This document shows, piece after piece, positions 55,384-64,000 of a stretch of DNA of 64,000 nt (its first letter is position 1; each line of letters starts with the position of its first letter). The stretch is from an uncultured Cohaesibacter sp. (GTDB lineage: Bacteria > Pseudomonadota > Alphaproteobacteria > Rhizobiales > Cohaesibacteraceae): the NCBI RefSeq assembly GCF_963664735.1, contig NZ_OY761553.1, positions 2,123,303 through 2,187,302 on the forward strand, in the 5' to 3' direction. Position numbers and translations under genes: made by a program. A model generated the notes under the pieces. That model had not been told where the DNA came from. It made no database searches and worked only from the letters and a program-made list of their open reading frames with translations.

Positions 55384-57180
55384 ATGGGTATTGAACGCTC
55401 CCAACATCGCAGATCGGGGATATCATCATCTCATGAGGCGAAGAGTACCCTTGGCAAACATCATCAGATTTCTGCAGATCGCTATGCCCTGCTGCAAGAA
55501 AAGGTCGTCACCTTTCTGAGCAGTCCGTCCAGCTATGGCCTTGAAACACCGGTAGAGCGTTTGGAGACGCCACAGTTTCTGTTCTTCATGGCAGGGCCGT
55601 TCTGCTACAAATTGCTGCGCCGAAATGCGCTCGGTCGCAATGAGCCTCTCTCTCTAGAGCAACGGCATAGCCTTGCGATCAAGGAAATCCTTTTGGGGCG
55701 TCATTTTTCGCCAGAGCTTTATCTTGATCTCATCCCTGTGAGAGAGCGCGGCAAGACGCTTACCATGCAAATCCCCTCACCGGAGCAAGATAGCCTTGAA
55801 CAAGAAGCCATAAGCCATGGCGACGAAAGTGCTATTGTCGACTGGGTGCTCGTGCTTCGGCGCTATGCCTTTTCCAGACGCTACGATCAATTTGCCGAGC
55901 TGTATCAGCCGAACTTTACAGAGTGCCGCGAGCTGGCAAGGCTCATCCCCCAAGGCCAGTCCATCGACCATCCGATGAAGCATGCCCATGCCTGGCTGAA
56001 CCTGCTTGACGAGATGTTCGACGATCTGGAACCAGTCGTTCGCCGTTTGGGCCAGAAGTCGAAAAAGAACACTCTGCGCGCTTGCTACAATCGGGCTCAG
56101 GATCAGCTGGAGCGGATGAAATCTGTTCTATATCGTCGCGTTGAGCGTGGGCATTTCGGTCAGATCCATGGCAATTTACGCCTGCGCAACGTCGTCAAAC
56201 TTGTCGATGGCCTGCGCCTCATGAACCCCAAGGTCAATGGCTCCAAGAGCCTGATGCGAGATCAGATAGGCGATCCATTTTATGATCTCGCTACAGTGAT
56301 CGGAGAGTTCTGGTCCAGAGGCTTTTGTCGACAGGCCAACTGGGTTTTCTCCCATTATTGCAACAGCCTTTTTGACAGCCATGCACTGGAAGGATTGCAA
56401 GTGCTGGACCTCTACATCTTCCTGCAAGCACTGGCAGATGCAAAGAGCATCAAGGCAACGATCAATGCACGCACATCTAGCGCACAGTCGGTTCCTTCCG
56501 GCCTGTTTCTGGGCGGCAAGGAAGAGACCATCTTGCAGGGCCATGCCAATACGGCGCGAGACAGCCTGTTGCAAGACGAAGCCAGACTGATTGCCATCCG
56601 TGGGGGCAATCAGTCTGACCGGTCCAATCTGGCACGGTTGCTTGCTCCCGTTGCCGGAAGAATGCCCGGAGCGCTGTATCTGTCCGCCGAGCAGGAATGC
56701 CTGGCACTCTATGAAGTCTCCACTCTGGAGAATCTGCCGCAGTCGGCGTCGCGCAATTCCGTCTGGGATCTTGTCTACCGACGCATGATTGATAAAGCCC
56801 GCCTGGCGTTGAATGCGGGATATTCCGTTATTCTGGAAGGCACTTTTGAAACAGCAGAATCGCGCTCACTGCTTGGCTCGCTCTCCTGCGAGATGGGACA
56901 GGAAGGAGCATTGCTCGCCTTCAACCTCATCAAGGGCCACAAGGATGATCTGCGTCGCAGGGAGGCATTGTCTGCATTTCTGCCGCGGGACATGGAACCA
57001 CTGGCAACAGCAATGAGCCCTAAAAGTGGAGCGATCGAAACCGAGCCTTCGACGTCAGAGGCAGAGTGGACGCGCTGGATTGAGTTGGACGCGAGCAAGC
57101 CGGTCAGTGATCAGCTTAGTTTGGCTCTGTGTCACATCAACACGGCTTGGACGCCAGTTTTCCACGAAACCCTGCACTGA
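55384..57180 (+). CDS. APH-fold plus P-loop-fold fusion with both active sites degraded
   Basis: 598 residues. The layout matches the two-part family of an aminoglycoside-phosphotransferase-like kinase (here about 50-380) followed by a P-loop nucleotide kinase (about 400-590). The first half keeps the shape but the loop is IHGNLRLRN: Asn264 replaces the catalytic Asp of HGDLHxxN, and LMNPKVNG (279-286) replaces the metal-binding FDxIEF. The second half has IRGGNQSDRSNLA (405-417) where relatives have a GxxGxGKST Walker A, so the lysine is missing. It is therefore probably a scaffold or sensor, not an active kinase (inference). The frame is intact over nearly 600 codons. Confidence 0.8.
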   Translation: MGIERSQHRRSGISSSHEAKSTLGKHHQISADRYALLQEKVVTFLSSPSSYGLETPVERLETPQFLFFMAGPFCYKLLRRNALGRNEPLSLEQRHSLAIKEILLGRHFSPELYLDLIPVRERGKTLTMQIPSPEQDSLEQEAISHGDESAIVDWVLVLRRYAFSRRYDQFAELYQPNFTECRELARLIPQGQSIDHPMKHAHAWLNLLDEMFDDLEPVVRRLGQKSKKNTLRACYNRAQDQLERMKSVLYRRVERGHFGQIHGNLRLRNVVKLVDGLRLMNPKVNGSKSLMRDQIGDPFYDLATVIGEFWSRGFCRQANWVFSHYCNSLFDSHALEGLQVLDLYIFLQALADAKSIKATINARTSSAQSVPSGLFLGGKEETILQGHANTARDSLLQDEARLIAIRGGNQSDRSNLARLLAPVAGRMPGALYLSAEQECLALYEVSTLENLPQSASRNSVWDLVYRRMIDKARLALNAGYSVILEGTFETAESRSLLGSLSCEMGQEGALLAFNLIKGHKDDLRRREALSAFLPRDMEPLATAMSPKSGAIETEPSTSEAEWTRWIELDASKPVSDQLSLALCHINTAWTPVFHETLH

Positions 57181-57215
57181 AGGCGTTTCATGTCAGGCAA
57201 GAAGCCGGGCTATTC

Positions 57216-59402
57216 TCAGGCGGCTTTACGCGAGGTGGCCTGCCTCTTCTTGACTTTCTTTCTGAAGCGGCAACGCAAGTGAGTTCCAACCTCATGCTCG
57301 CTGGAAATGGCGAACTCTCCCCCCATGGCATTGACCAACCGTGAGGCCAAAATCAGGGGCAATATTTGCCTCAAACCAAGGTCTTCGATGGCGCGATCTT
57401 CAGACAACGGATCCCGAATAGCACGAATTTGTCGTGCAGAAAGCGTCACGCCCGTATCAAGGCAATCCAGCACCACATATTGCCCCGAAGAGTGTTCGCG
57501 AAGCTCCAGGCGAACGGGGCGCATTCCATTCTCGAGCTGCCGGTTGAGCGCCCCTTCGACTGTCAGGGTAAGGATGCGCGAAAAGACATTCGCGTCGCCA
57601 GTTACGGTCAAGCCACTTGTCACAGGGCAATCGATCTGAACCGGGCGATTGCGCAATTCGGCGAGCACTTGGATGCGCGCTTGCTTGTCTGCGAGCAGTT
57701 GGGCCAAATCGCAAATATGATCTCGGGCGAAGAGACCATCCAGTTGCGCCTCTTCGAGATCCCGCAAAAGCTCGATCTGATGAACTCCGTTCGATACGAT
57801 TTCGGCGGCCGTGATGATGATATTCTCAAGCTCACCCAATTCAGCCTGAAGCGGGATGTGGCGTGCCAGCTTGTCAATGTCCTCAAGCACCGGCGCAAGC
57901 AGCTTATCAAGCACATCCTGCCCCCATGACAGGAATTGCTCGCTGCTGATGTCACCGCTTCCCGTTGGCTTCATGATCTCTTCCAGCAGCATCAGGATGT
58001 CTTCTGCCTTTACGCGCAAGCTATCTTCGGCCAGCCTGATGCGCAACACCATTGCGGCACCTTTTTGAGGCTCTGAAGTGCTGGCGAGAATGCGCTCTGT
58101 TGCCCGATTGGTTGCCCGATGCAGCGATGCAATAGCCTCGCTAAAGTCCGAAGACAGCCGCGTCACTTCGGCGGATCGAGCACCAGAAGAAAGCACCTCA
58201 CGGCTCACATTGCGTGTTGCATTGGAAATCATGAAATCGGGCTCACTGATGAAACCGAAATGGGTGACCGAAAGGCCTCGCTTTTCATCAATTTCACTCA
58301 CTCGCAGGAGGCCCGAAACTCTCAGTATGAGCGCCAGAAATAGTGTAACGCCGAAAGCCCAGACCGCAATTGCTCCGATACCCATCAATTGAACAACAAA
58401 TTCATCAAGAAGAGAATTGCCAAAGCCTTCCTTCGTCAAAGGGGCCATAAGCCCACCGACCAGACCACCGGACAAAAAGGCAGAGATCAAGTCTCCGGGA
58501 TCATCCAACTCTATACTCGCCAAGATTTTGCTGAACCCGACTGAGAGAGTGCCTGCCAGCATTCCGATCAGCGCGGCATCTGCCGGTTCCGCAAAGTTCG
58601 CGATGGATGTCAGCGCAACGGTCCCCGCGACAACAGAGGTCGATACATGCTGGCTTGCCTCTTCCTTGCGAATAATAAGAGCAAGGAAGGAGCCTGAAAG
58701 GGTCGCAAAGCTGGCGCCGATGAAAAGAATATATATCGCGGCAGACATTTCCTGCACGCTTGGCTCTTGCATGACGGTAAGGCTGGTGCCGGAAAAAACA
58801 ATTGCCACAACCCCGACACCATACCATGTGGGGCTATGTCCACGAGGACGACCGACTTGCATGGGAAAGCGCCCCGCTCTCGCCCCTACAGCCAAAGATA
58901 TGGCCAGCCCGACAAAGCCTGAGCAGATGAAAATGATGTTCGAACCACCGATATCCTGAAAGCCGCGCGATACGAGCCAGCCTGCACCTGTCTCTGAGTT
59001 GTGCCAGCTCCAATGAGCAACGACAGGAGCAATTAGGACCGCCACCGCAAGACTGAGGAAATTCCCGCCATGAAACCTGCCGCGCTCCACCATGGCCGCG
59101 GCGGCGGCAATCGGCGGAACCGAAAAGAGAATGAGCCGCCGCAGGTCCGTTTCCCCTAGCATCAAATCCGAGCGATGGAAAAAGCCCTTTGTTAATCCGA
59201 CAAATCCGTCAATGGTGTCGCCACTGTAGAGACCGTAACCAACGGCCCAATAGGCTATGACTGAAATGCAAAAAGCTGCAATCATACGCATGAAGGTGTC
59301 CAGCTCATTGCGATATCTCACGCGCCCGGACATCACCATGATAAGCCCCATCGGCAATCCGAGGCCAGCAATTGACATTAGCAACTGAGCAAATTCATGC
59401 AT
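57216..59402 (-). CDS. ammonium-transporter (Amt) domain fused to a degenerate histidine-kinase region
   Basis: 728 residues. Residues 1-395 form an Amt domain with about eleven membrane helices: HWSWHNSETGAGWL, FQDIGGSNIIFICSG and ELDDPGDLISAFLSGGLVGG align with E. coli AmtB. Both pore histidines are Phe: F158 for H168 and F309 for H318. Residues 400-600 are helical/coiled coil; 600-715 is a HATPase_c fold (DANVFSRILTLTVEGALNR, GGEFAISSEHEVGTHLRC), but the N box has Glu instead of Asn and the glycine boxes are partial. No clear phosphoacceptor motif is visible. It probably senses ammonium or acts as an adaptor. ATG 59402 is used. No response regulator adjoins. Confidence 0.88.
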   Translation of the reverse strand: MHEFAQLLMSIAGLGLPMGLIMVMSGRVRYRNELDTFMRMIAAFCISVIAYWAVGYGLYSGDTIDGFVGLTKGFFHRSDLMLGETDLRRLILFSVPPIAAAAAMVERGRFHGGNFLSLAVAVLIAPVVAHWSWHNSETGAGWLVSRGFQDIGGSNIIFICSGFVGLAISLAVGARAGRFPMQVGRPRGHSPTWYGVGVVAIVFSGTSLTVMQEPSVQEMSAAIYILFIGASFATLSGSFLALIIRKEEASQHVSTSVVAGTVALTSIANFAEPADAALIGMLAGTLSVGFSKILASIELDDPGDLISAFLSGGLVGGLMAPLTKEGFGNSLLDEFVVQLMGIGAIAVWAFGVTLFLALILRVSGLLRVSEIDEKRGLSVTHFGFISEPDFMISNATRNVSREVLSSGARSAEVTRLSSDFSEAIASLHRATNRATERILASTSEPQKGAAMVLRIRLAEDSLRVKAEDILMLLEEIMKPTGSGDISSEQFLSWGQDVLDKLLAPVLEDIDKLARHIPLQAELGELENIIITAAEIVSNGVHQIELLRDLEEAQLDGLFARDHICDLAQLLADKQARIQVLAELRNRPVQIDCPVTSGLTVTGDANVFSRILTLTVEGALNRQLENGMRPVRLELREHSSGQYVVLDCLDTGVTLSARQIRAIRDPLSEDRAIEDLGLRQILPLILASRLVNAMGGEFAISSEHEVGTHLRCRFRKKVKKRQATSRKAA

Positions 59403-59505
59403 GGATATCTCGGATTCTTCTAGGCAAATCTAGTCACAACAAATGGTGGCGCTGGCACTGATTCAAAAGACGCATCAGCCCGGGATTAAGGATAAATTGT
59501 TATGG

Positions 59506-59520
59506 TTAGCTTTGCGTTAA
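59506..59520. promoter_or_regulatory. near-match TTAG-N7-TTAA upstream of the Amt-kinase gene
   Basis: TTAGCTTTGCGTTAA (one mismatch to TTAA-N7-TTAA) lies 104-118 bases upstream of ATG 59402. Suggestive of the same regulator as at 3129 and 27018, but weak. Confidence 0.3.
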
Positions 59521-59610
59521 TTAACCAAGTCTGCAATAGCTCGCAAGAAATGCACCATCGGAATGCCATCACAACAGCATGGTCAAATGCCGAAACAAGA
59601 GGCGGTAGCA

Positions 59611-60144
59611 TCAGGGCTTGATCTCGACACCGGCCTTATCGGCCAGCCCAACCAGAATATGCTCACCATCGGCGCGCAAATGCATCATGCCGAAACGTGC
59701 CGCATTGTAAAAATCGCCGTGCCCTTCCTGAAAGAAGAAGGATTGAGGCGCGAGCTGAATTGCACGAGTGCCGCCATCTGCATCAAACTGGAACGTTATC
59801 AGACGCTCGTTCTCTGCCAATGATTGCACCTTGTCATAAAAGCGCACAAAGCTCGCTTTCTTTTCCGCATCAAGGCGGATCACCATCTGTCTTGCTTTGG
59901 GGCCGCTTTTTTCATCGAGATCAGGCTGTTGTTTCAAGCGTTGTTGCCAAGCGGCGTTGGCATCCTGTGAAACCGAGTAGCGCAGGCGCATATAGTCCCC
60001 CTGCATCAGCGAACGCGGATCAACCGGCGCCAACTCCAGCAGCACGAGTTCTCCACCTTGTCGCAGGTTTTCCCGTTCATATACCGCGTAGTTGAGCAGG
60101 ACGAGAATAGGCACGAGGGCCAGAAGAATAAGGTGCCGCTTCAT
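59611..60144 (-). CDS. GDYXXLXY-domain protein
   Basis: 177 residues: an N-terminal membrane anchor (LILLALVPILVLLNYAVYER) and a periplasmic domain with the name-giving motif GDYMRLRY at about 50. Function unknown. It is the third gene of an operon with DUF4401 and DUF2157, and its ATG 60144 overlaps the TGA of the preceding gene. Confidence 0.9.
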   Translation of the reverse strand: MKRHLILLALVPILVLLNYAVYERENLRQGGELVLLELAPVDPRSLMQGDYMRLRYSVSQDANAAWQQRLKQQPDLDEKSGPKARQMVIRLDAEKKASFVRFYDKVQSLAENERLITFQFDADGGTRAIQLAPQSFFFQEGHGDFYNAARFGMMHLRADGEHILVGLADKAGVEIKP

Positions 60145-61373
60145 TCTGTGCCCCCTTCACCCAAGCGCCCATCTGGCATAAAGCCGGAGTGCTCATCGTC
60201 CGCCTCCCTGTGCCAGCCGCGCCAATAGATATAGCCCGAACCAAGCAACAGGATCAGGCCTGACGCAACAAGGATTATGGCTTTCTGCATCAAGGTGAGA
60301 TCGAGCATGTAATAATAGAGAAAGCCAAACACCAGAGCAAACATCAGCCCGAGCACCGTTTGGCCCGGCCTGTGCGTAGCAAAGCCGAGGATCATGAGCC
60401 CCAATGCAAGCAGGATGCCTCCGTCAGACAACAGCGCCAGCGCAACAATGCCGACAACACTGATCAGGATCGGCTCACGCGCCATGGCTCCCTTGCCGCC
60501 TGACACCCAGAAAATTAGGATGATAAGCGCTACGGCTAGAGAGATTTGCACTGACCATTGATAGCCAAATCCCATAAGGGCCTGCATCTGTGAGGGCATA
60601 TCCAACCATGAAGGATGGCCCACGGAGATAAAGCTCTCGATCAAGCCAATGGCCAGACACAGGGAAATGAGCAGAGCATCATAGAAACTCGTGAGCCGCT
60701 GGCGCACAATCGGCCAGCGCAGAAATGCGGCAAGTAACAGCAAATGAGCAACAAGCAGAAAATCAAAGAACAGCAGTTCCATCGATTTCGGGCTTTCGAT
60801 CAGCAAGCAGACCCAGAGCGAAAACAGGAAGGAGAAGGCGGAGACAAAGCGTTCAATTCTGGAAGGAAAAGCAAAATAGCTGATGACCATGACCAGCCCC
60901 AGAATGACCGAAAGCGTCCATATCCAGCTAATATCGAAGGCATCCTGAATGACCTGCACAAGACCGGCCACAAGAGCAAATTTTCCCACCTGCAACAATG
61001 TCAGGGCTAGCTGAATATAGAAATCCCGACCAAGATTTTCCTTGCGTAACCCACGGGCATGCAACAAGGCAGAAAGCGCAATAAAGACTAACCCGTTGAT
61101 GCTCAGGCTGATTTTGTCGATCCCGAATAAGCCAAACAAAAACAGCAAATATAGAAACAGGGCACCGGAGATAACCGCGCCAATCGCGCTAAGCGCACGC
61201 AAGTAAATCGGGACTTCTTCACTTTGCCGGGTTTTGATAACCAGAATATCGCGCCCGATCTCTGCCAGCTGATGCTTTTCGGCCTGCCCGCTTTGACGCA
61301 GATAAGAGAGCCACTGCAAGGCGGTTGGCGCATCAGCAAGAAAACGATAGGCTTGTTGATTGTCGATCATCAT
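60141..61373 (-). CDS. DUF4401-type membrane protein
   Basis: 410 residues with about twelve membrane helices. The N-terminal soluble segment (RFLADAPTALQWLSYLRQSG) precedes them. The family is recognised mainly by its position between DUF2157 and GDYXXLXY genes. ATG 61373 overlaps the upstream TGA (ATGA). Function unknown; envelope-related is a guess. Confidence 0.85.
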   Translation of the reverse strand: MMIDNQQAYRFLADAPTALQWLSYLRQSGQAEKHQLAEIGRDILVIKTRQSEEVPIYLRALSAIGAVISGALFLYLLFLFGLFGIDKISLSINGLVFIALSALLHARGLRKENLGRDFYIQLALTLLQVGKFALVAGLVQVIQDAFDISWIWTLSVILGLVMVISYFAFPSRIERFVSAFSFLFSLWVCLLIESPKSMELLFFDFLLVAHLLLLAAFLRWPIVRQRLTSFYDALLISLCLAIGLIESFISVGHPSWLDMPSQMQALMGFGYQWSVQISLAVALIILIFWVSGGKGAMAREPILISVVGIVALALLSDGGILLALGLMILGFATHRPGQTVLGLMFALVFGFLYYYMLDLTLMQKAIILVASGLILLLGSGYIYWRGWHREADDEHSGFMPDGRLGEGGTE

Positions 61374-62434
61374 GCACCAAGCTCTTCCTGATCAATGCCC
61401 AAAGCCAAAAGACGCCGCAAGTACCCTGCTGCGGCGGCAAAGCATACGATTGCCGAGATTGCGGTAAAAAAGGTGGTTCCCAAAGATTCAAACAAATTGT
61501 CAAACATGAAAATCGCCACCGCGATAACGGCCAGAATGCAGATCATCAAAAGAACCATGGCAAGCGCCGGTATGTCTGGTCGCCAATAGCGAAAGGCAAT
61601 GAACAGGGTCACCGTAATAACTGCGGCAAAGAGCGCACAGAAGGCGACCATAAGGCTCGCAGTTTCCCAATTGGCGATCCAGATCATCAAGGTCGGGAAA
61701 AGGAACACGAGCATTGCTGCCAGCAAAAGCCATCTCGTCCACTGTGGCGCAAGCCATGAAAAGGCATCGGGCACGCCAAGGCCCTCTCCTTCTCGCGGTA
61801 CGAGCCACTCCCTCGCCAGCATGATGGCTCCATTGACCATCACATGCGTCAGATACATAAGGCTCTTATAGTCTTCCTGCACATTTACGCCGTTGCTCCA
61901 CCAGAGAAAGAAGGAAAGATTGATCAGTCCAAGCCAGAGCACCCATAGCGGCAGGAAACGGCCAATAACTGTCCAGATGGAAATCAGCAATGCCCAGACA
62001 GCGAACAGCTGCCAAGCATCAGCTCCGGTCTGATAGATTTGCCCGAAAACAGCCAGAAAGACCCCTGTCAGAACAGCAGCAGCCAAAAGCAGCAGCCTTC
62101 CCGGCAAACTGGTGGTGGGCAAAAGCCATGCCCCGAAAGCTGCCAGCACAATTCCGGTCTCGATCAGAGCAAGTTTGGCCAAATCCGGAATTGAGGCCCA
62201 GTTGAAGGCGAAGAAGAACGTGATGCCGGTCAAAACCAGCCCTGCACCAAAAGCCATCAGCATAACCATTGCCCAGCGAGCCCAGAGGTAGCCGGGATGA
62301 AGCCAGCGTAGGCTGTTGATCCGCATTTCCGGATCGATCGAACCCCGCGAGGCCAATTCATCCATCAGGTAGCGATCAATCTTTATGCTCTTGAGCAACT
62401 CAAGACTGGCCTGCCCATCAGGCTTTTGTTCCAT
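61370..62434 (-). CDS. DUF2157-type membrane protein
   Basis: 354 residues, about ten membrane helices after a short soluble N-terminus (RYLMDELASRGSIDPEMRIN). Matches DUF2157 and shares position with DUF4401/GDYXXLXY genes. ATG 62434 has GAGGAACG ahead. It is the first gene of the three-gene operon. Function unknown. Confidence 0.86.
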   Translation of the reverse strand: MEQKPDGQASLELLKSIKIDRYLMDELASRGSIDPEMRINSLRWLHPGYLWARWAMVMLMAFGAGLVLTGITFFFAFNWASIPDLAKLALIETGIVLAAFGAWLLPTTSLPGRLLLLAAAVLTGVFLAVFGQIYQTGADAWQLFAVWALLISIWTVIGRFLPLWVLWLGLINLSFFLWWSNGVNVQEDYKSLMYLTHVMVNGAIMLAREWLVPREGEGLGVPDAFSWLAPQWTRWLLLAAMLVFLFPTLMIWIANWETASLMVAFCALFAAVITVTLFIAFRYWRPDIPALAMVLLMICILAVIAVAIFMFDNLFESLGTTFFTAISAIVCFAAAAGYLRRLLALGIDQEELGA

Positions 62435-62544
62435 AGCCGGGCGTTCCTCTCGTGATGATCTGGGATATCAACTCACTCATATTCACCCCAAGAATGGGGC
62501 CTTTTCAAGATAAATCCCCATAACTGGCCCCAGCTTTATTCAGC

Positions 62545-63843
62545 TCAAACCGCTTTTCCAATAGCCCTGTCTTTACGATCACGCCAGCGCTCGGTCTGGA
62601 AGACAATGACAAGGGAGATGGAACCGCACAGCAAGAAACTGCCAACCATCGCAATGATGGATCCGTCATATATCAACCCGGCAAGCGTCGCGATTGACAT
62701 GGCGATGAGTGTTGAGACAGCGCCAATCCAGGCAGAGGCCAGGCCAGCAACAGAACCGACCTCTTCCATGGCCAGACTGTTCATGTTGCCGAACAGCAAG
62801 CCGACACAAAAGAACATTGGGCTGAAGAGCAGGAACAAGAGCCAAAGATCGGGGACGAAGCCGAACGGCATGGTGCAGACGATGTTCAAGGCGGCCAGTG
62901 CGAGCATCACATAAAGGGCGCGCCGAACCAAAAACCGCATGCCGAAGCGCAAGACCATGCGACTGTTCAAGAAGGACGCAAGCCCCATGGACAAGGCAAG
63001 ACCGGCAAACGCAAAGGGGAAAAGCGTTCCCATGCCATAAGTTGACTGGAAAAGGTCTTGAGCCGTGCTGAGATACAGCAGGAATGGCCCCTGCGCCAAG
63101 CCGGTAGCGACCATGTAACCAACGCAGCTGGGGGTGCTGAAAATCAGTTTCGTGCCTTGCCACAGGTTGGCGGGCGTGACACGGATGCGATTTGCGCTAT
63201 GCAGGGTTTCGTTCTGGCGCACCTGCAGCCAGATGGCGCCAATTGTCGAGAGAAGGATGAACGAGAAGAAGACTGATCGCCAGCCCGCTATTGCCATGAT
63301 TGCCTGTCCCGAAATCGGGGCCAAAGCTGGCACAAAGATAAAGACGCCCATGACGAATGACATGATGCGCGCCATTTCGCGCCCGGCATAAAGGTCGCGC
63401 ACCAGAGCAATCATAACAATTCTGGGGCCAGCCACGCCGAAGCCTTGCAGAAAGCGGCCCAGCAGCAACATTTCAAAGCTAGTCGAAAACCAGCTGATCA
63501 CATTGCCAACGATGAAGATAGCGATACCAATCGACATCCCTTTCTTGCGCCCGATCTGGTCCGATAGTGGGCCGTAAATCAATTGCCCTACTGCCAGACC
63601 GGCAAAGAAAATCGTGATAATCTGTTGCAGTTCCTGCGGTGTCGAGCGCCCGAACTCTTCTCCGATAACGCCAAATGCGGGCATAATGGAATCTGTGCAC
63701 AAGGCTGCCAGCGACATCAGCAGCGCCATGAGAATGATAAATTCCGCAAATGGCATATTCGGTTCGGCGATGTGGGTTCCTCTGGCAGATCGAGCCGGAC
63801 CGGCAGAGGTTTGAGCGCCTTGATGACCGTTTTCATTTGTCAT
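62545..63843 (-). CDS. Bcr/CflA-type MFS multidrug exporter
   Basis: About 432 residues, twelve membrane helices. Signature text: DSIMPAFGVIGEEFGRSTPQ, the loop motif GPLSDQIGRKKGMSIGIAIF and QGFGVAGPRIVMIALVRDLY, which is typical of the Bcr/CflA subfamily (bicyclomycin/florfenicol-type exporters). Substrate unknown. ATG 63843 follows GGAAACTCC; an in-frame upstream extension is not needed. Confidence 0.93.
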   Translation of the reverse strand: MTNENGHQGAQTSAGPARSARGTHIAEPNMPFAEFIILMALLMSLAALCTDSIMPAFGVIGEEFGRSTPQELQQIITIFFAGLAVGQLIYGPLSDQIGRKKGMSIGIAIFIVGNVISWFSTSFEMLLLGRFLQGFGVAGPRIVMIALVRDLYAGREMARIMSFVMGVFIFVPALAPISGQAIMAIAGWRSVFFSFILLSTIGAIWLQVRQNETLHSANRIRVTPANLWQGTKLIFSTPSCVGYMVATGLAQGPFLLYLSTAQDLFQSTYGMGTLFPFAFAGLALSMGLASFLNSRMVLRFGMRFLVRRALYVMLALAALNIVCTMPFGFVPDLWLLFLLFSPMFFCVGLLFGNMNSLAMEEVGSVAGLASAWIGAVSTLIAMSIATLAGLIYDGSIIAMVGSFLLCGSISLVIVFQTERWRDRKDRAIGKAV

Positions 63844-64000
63844 TTGGAGTTTCCTAAACAACCCGCTATCGGGCACTTCCGAGAGGAGCAAGCAATAGAG
63901 TGATCTTGCAGCGAAGAGAAAGGGAAATTCCGCAGCAATATTCGGATTAAAGAGTATAAGGGTGCAAAATACTTGCAATTATAACGTCAACGCGACAGCT

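Noticed and set aside
55253-55519. Frame overlapping the start of the pseudo-enzyme gene, considered as a frameshifted N-terminus
   Set aside because: The two frames share no family similarity, and the 55384 frame is complete without it.

Overview
The window looks like chromosomal DNA of an alphaproteobacterium, most likely of the Hyphomicrobiales (Rhizobiales) and perhaps a marine lineage such as Cohaesibacter; the genus is a guess. The evidence is the aa3 oxidase operon order ctaC-ctaD-ctaB-coxF-ctaG-ctaE-DUF983-SURF1, an IalB-family protein, an endonuclease-type MutL, CtrA-like TTAA-N7-TTAA sites, FNR/FixK-type boxes and moderate GC with AT-rich intergenic DNA. I see no rRNA, tRNA, transposase, phage gene or CRISPR array.

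Layout. 1-8.7 kb: two exporters, a chemotaxis receptor, rsmE, xseA, a peroxiredoxin, a DsbD-like periplasmic protein and a YqgE/AlgH protein. 8.8-20 kb: a very large 7TM-PAS-GGDEF-EAL protein, a GNAT, an M16 peptidase, thrC, an orphan ParD-like antitoxin and two single-domain PilZ proteins in AT-rich DNA. 20-27 kb: rnhA, whose 5' end and ribosome-binding site are tandemly repeated four times (133-bp period), a TPR-methyltransferase, a tandem glycine riboswitch with gcvT-gcvH (no gcvP follows), and a Moco-fold/GGDEF-EAL gene pair. 27-39 kb: HAD phosphatase, SURF1, the aa3 cytochrome oxidase cluster, ialB, thrB and ispH. 39-50.6 kb: a lipoprotein, small regulators, dgkA, mutL, tadA, an RNA pseudouridine synthase, rsmD, an EamA transporter and a universal stress protein with a textbook FNR-type promoter. 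50.7-64 kb: a Pat-like acyl-CoA synthetase/GNAT fusion, a double pseudo-enzyme (APH fold plus P-loop fold, both active sites degraded), an ammonium-transporter/histidine-kinase fusion whose two pore histidines are both phenylalanine, the DUF2157-DUF4401-GDYXXLXY operon and an MFS drug exporter.

How the genes work together. Cyclic-di-GMP is a theme: two GGDEF-EAL proteins (one with a broken cyclase motif), two PilZ effectors, and a 15-bp TTAA palindrome-like site shared by the chemotaxis receptor and the Moco/GGDEF-EAL pair. A respiratory theme joins the oxidase operon and the stress protein through FNR-type boxes. The most unusual items are the rnhA leader array (20422-20935), the Amt-kinase fusion without twin histidines (57216-59402) and the double pseudo-enzyme (55384-57180). 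Alignments quoted here were made by eye and no database was searched.
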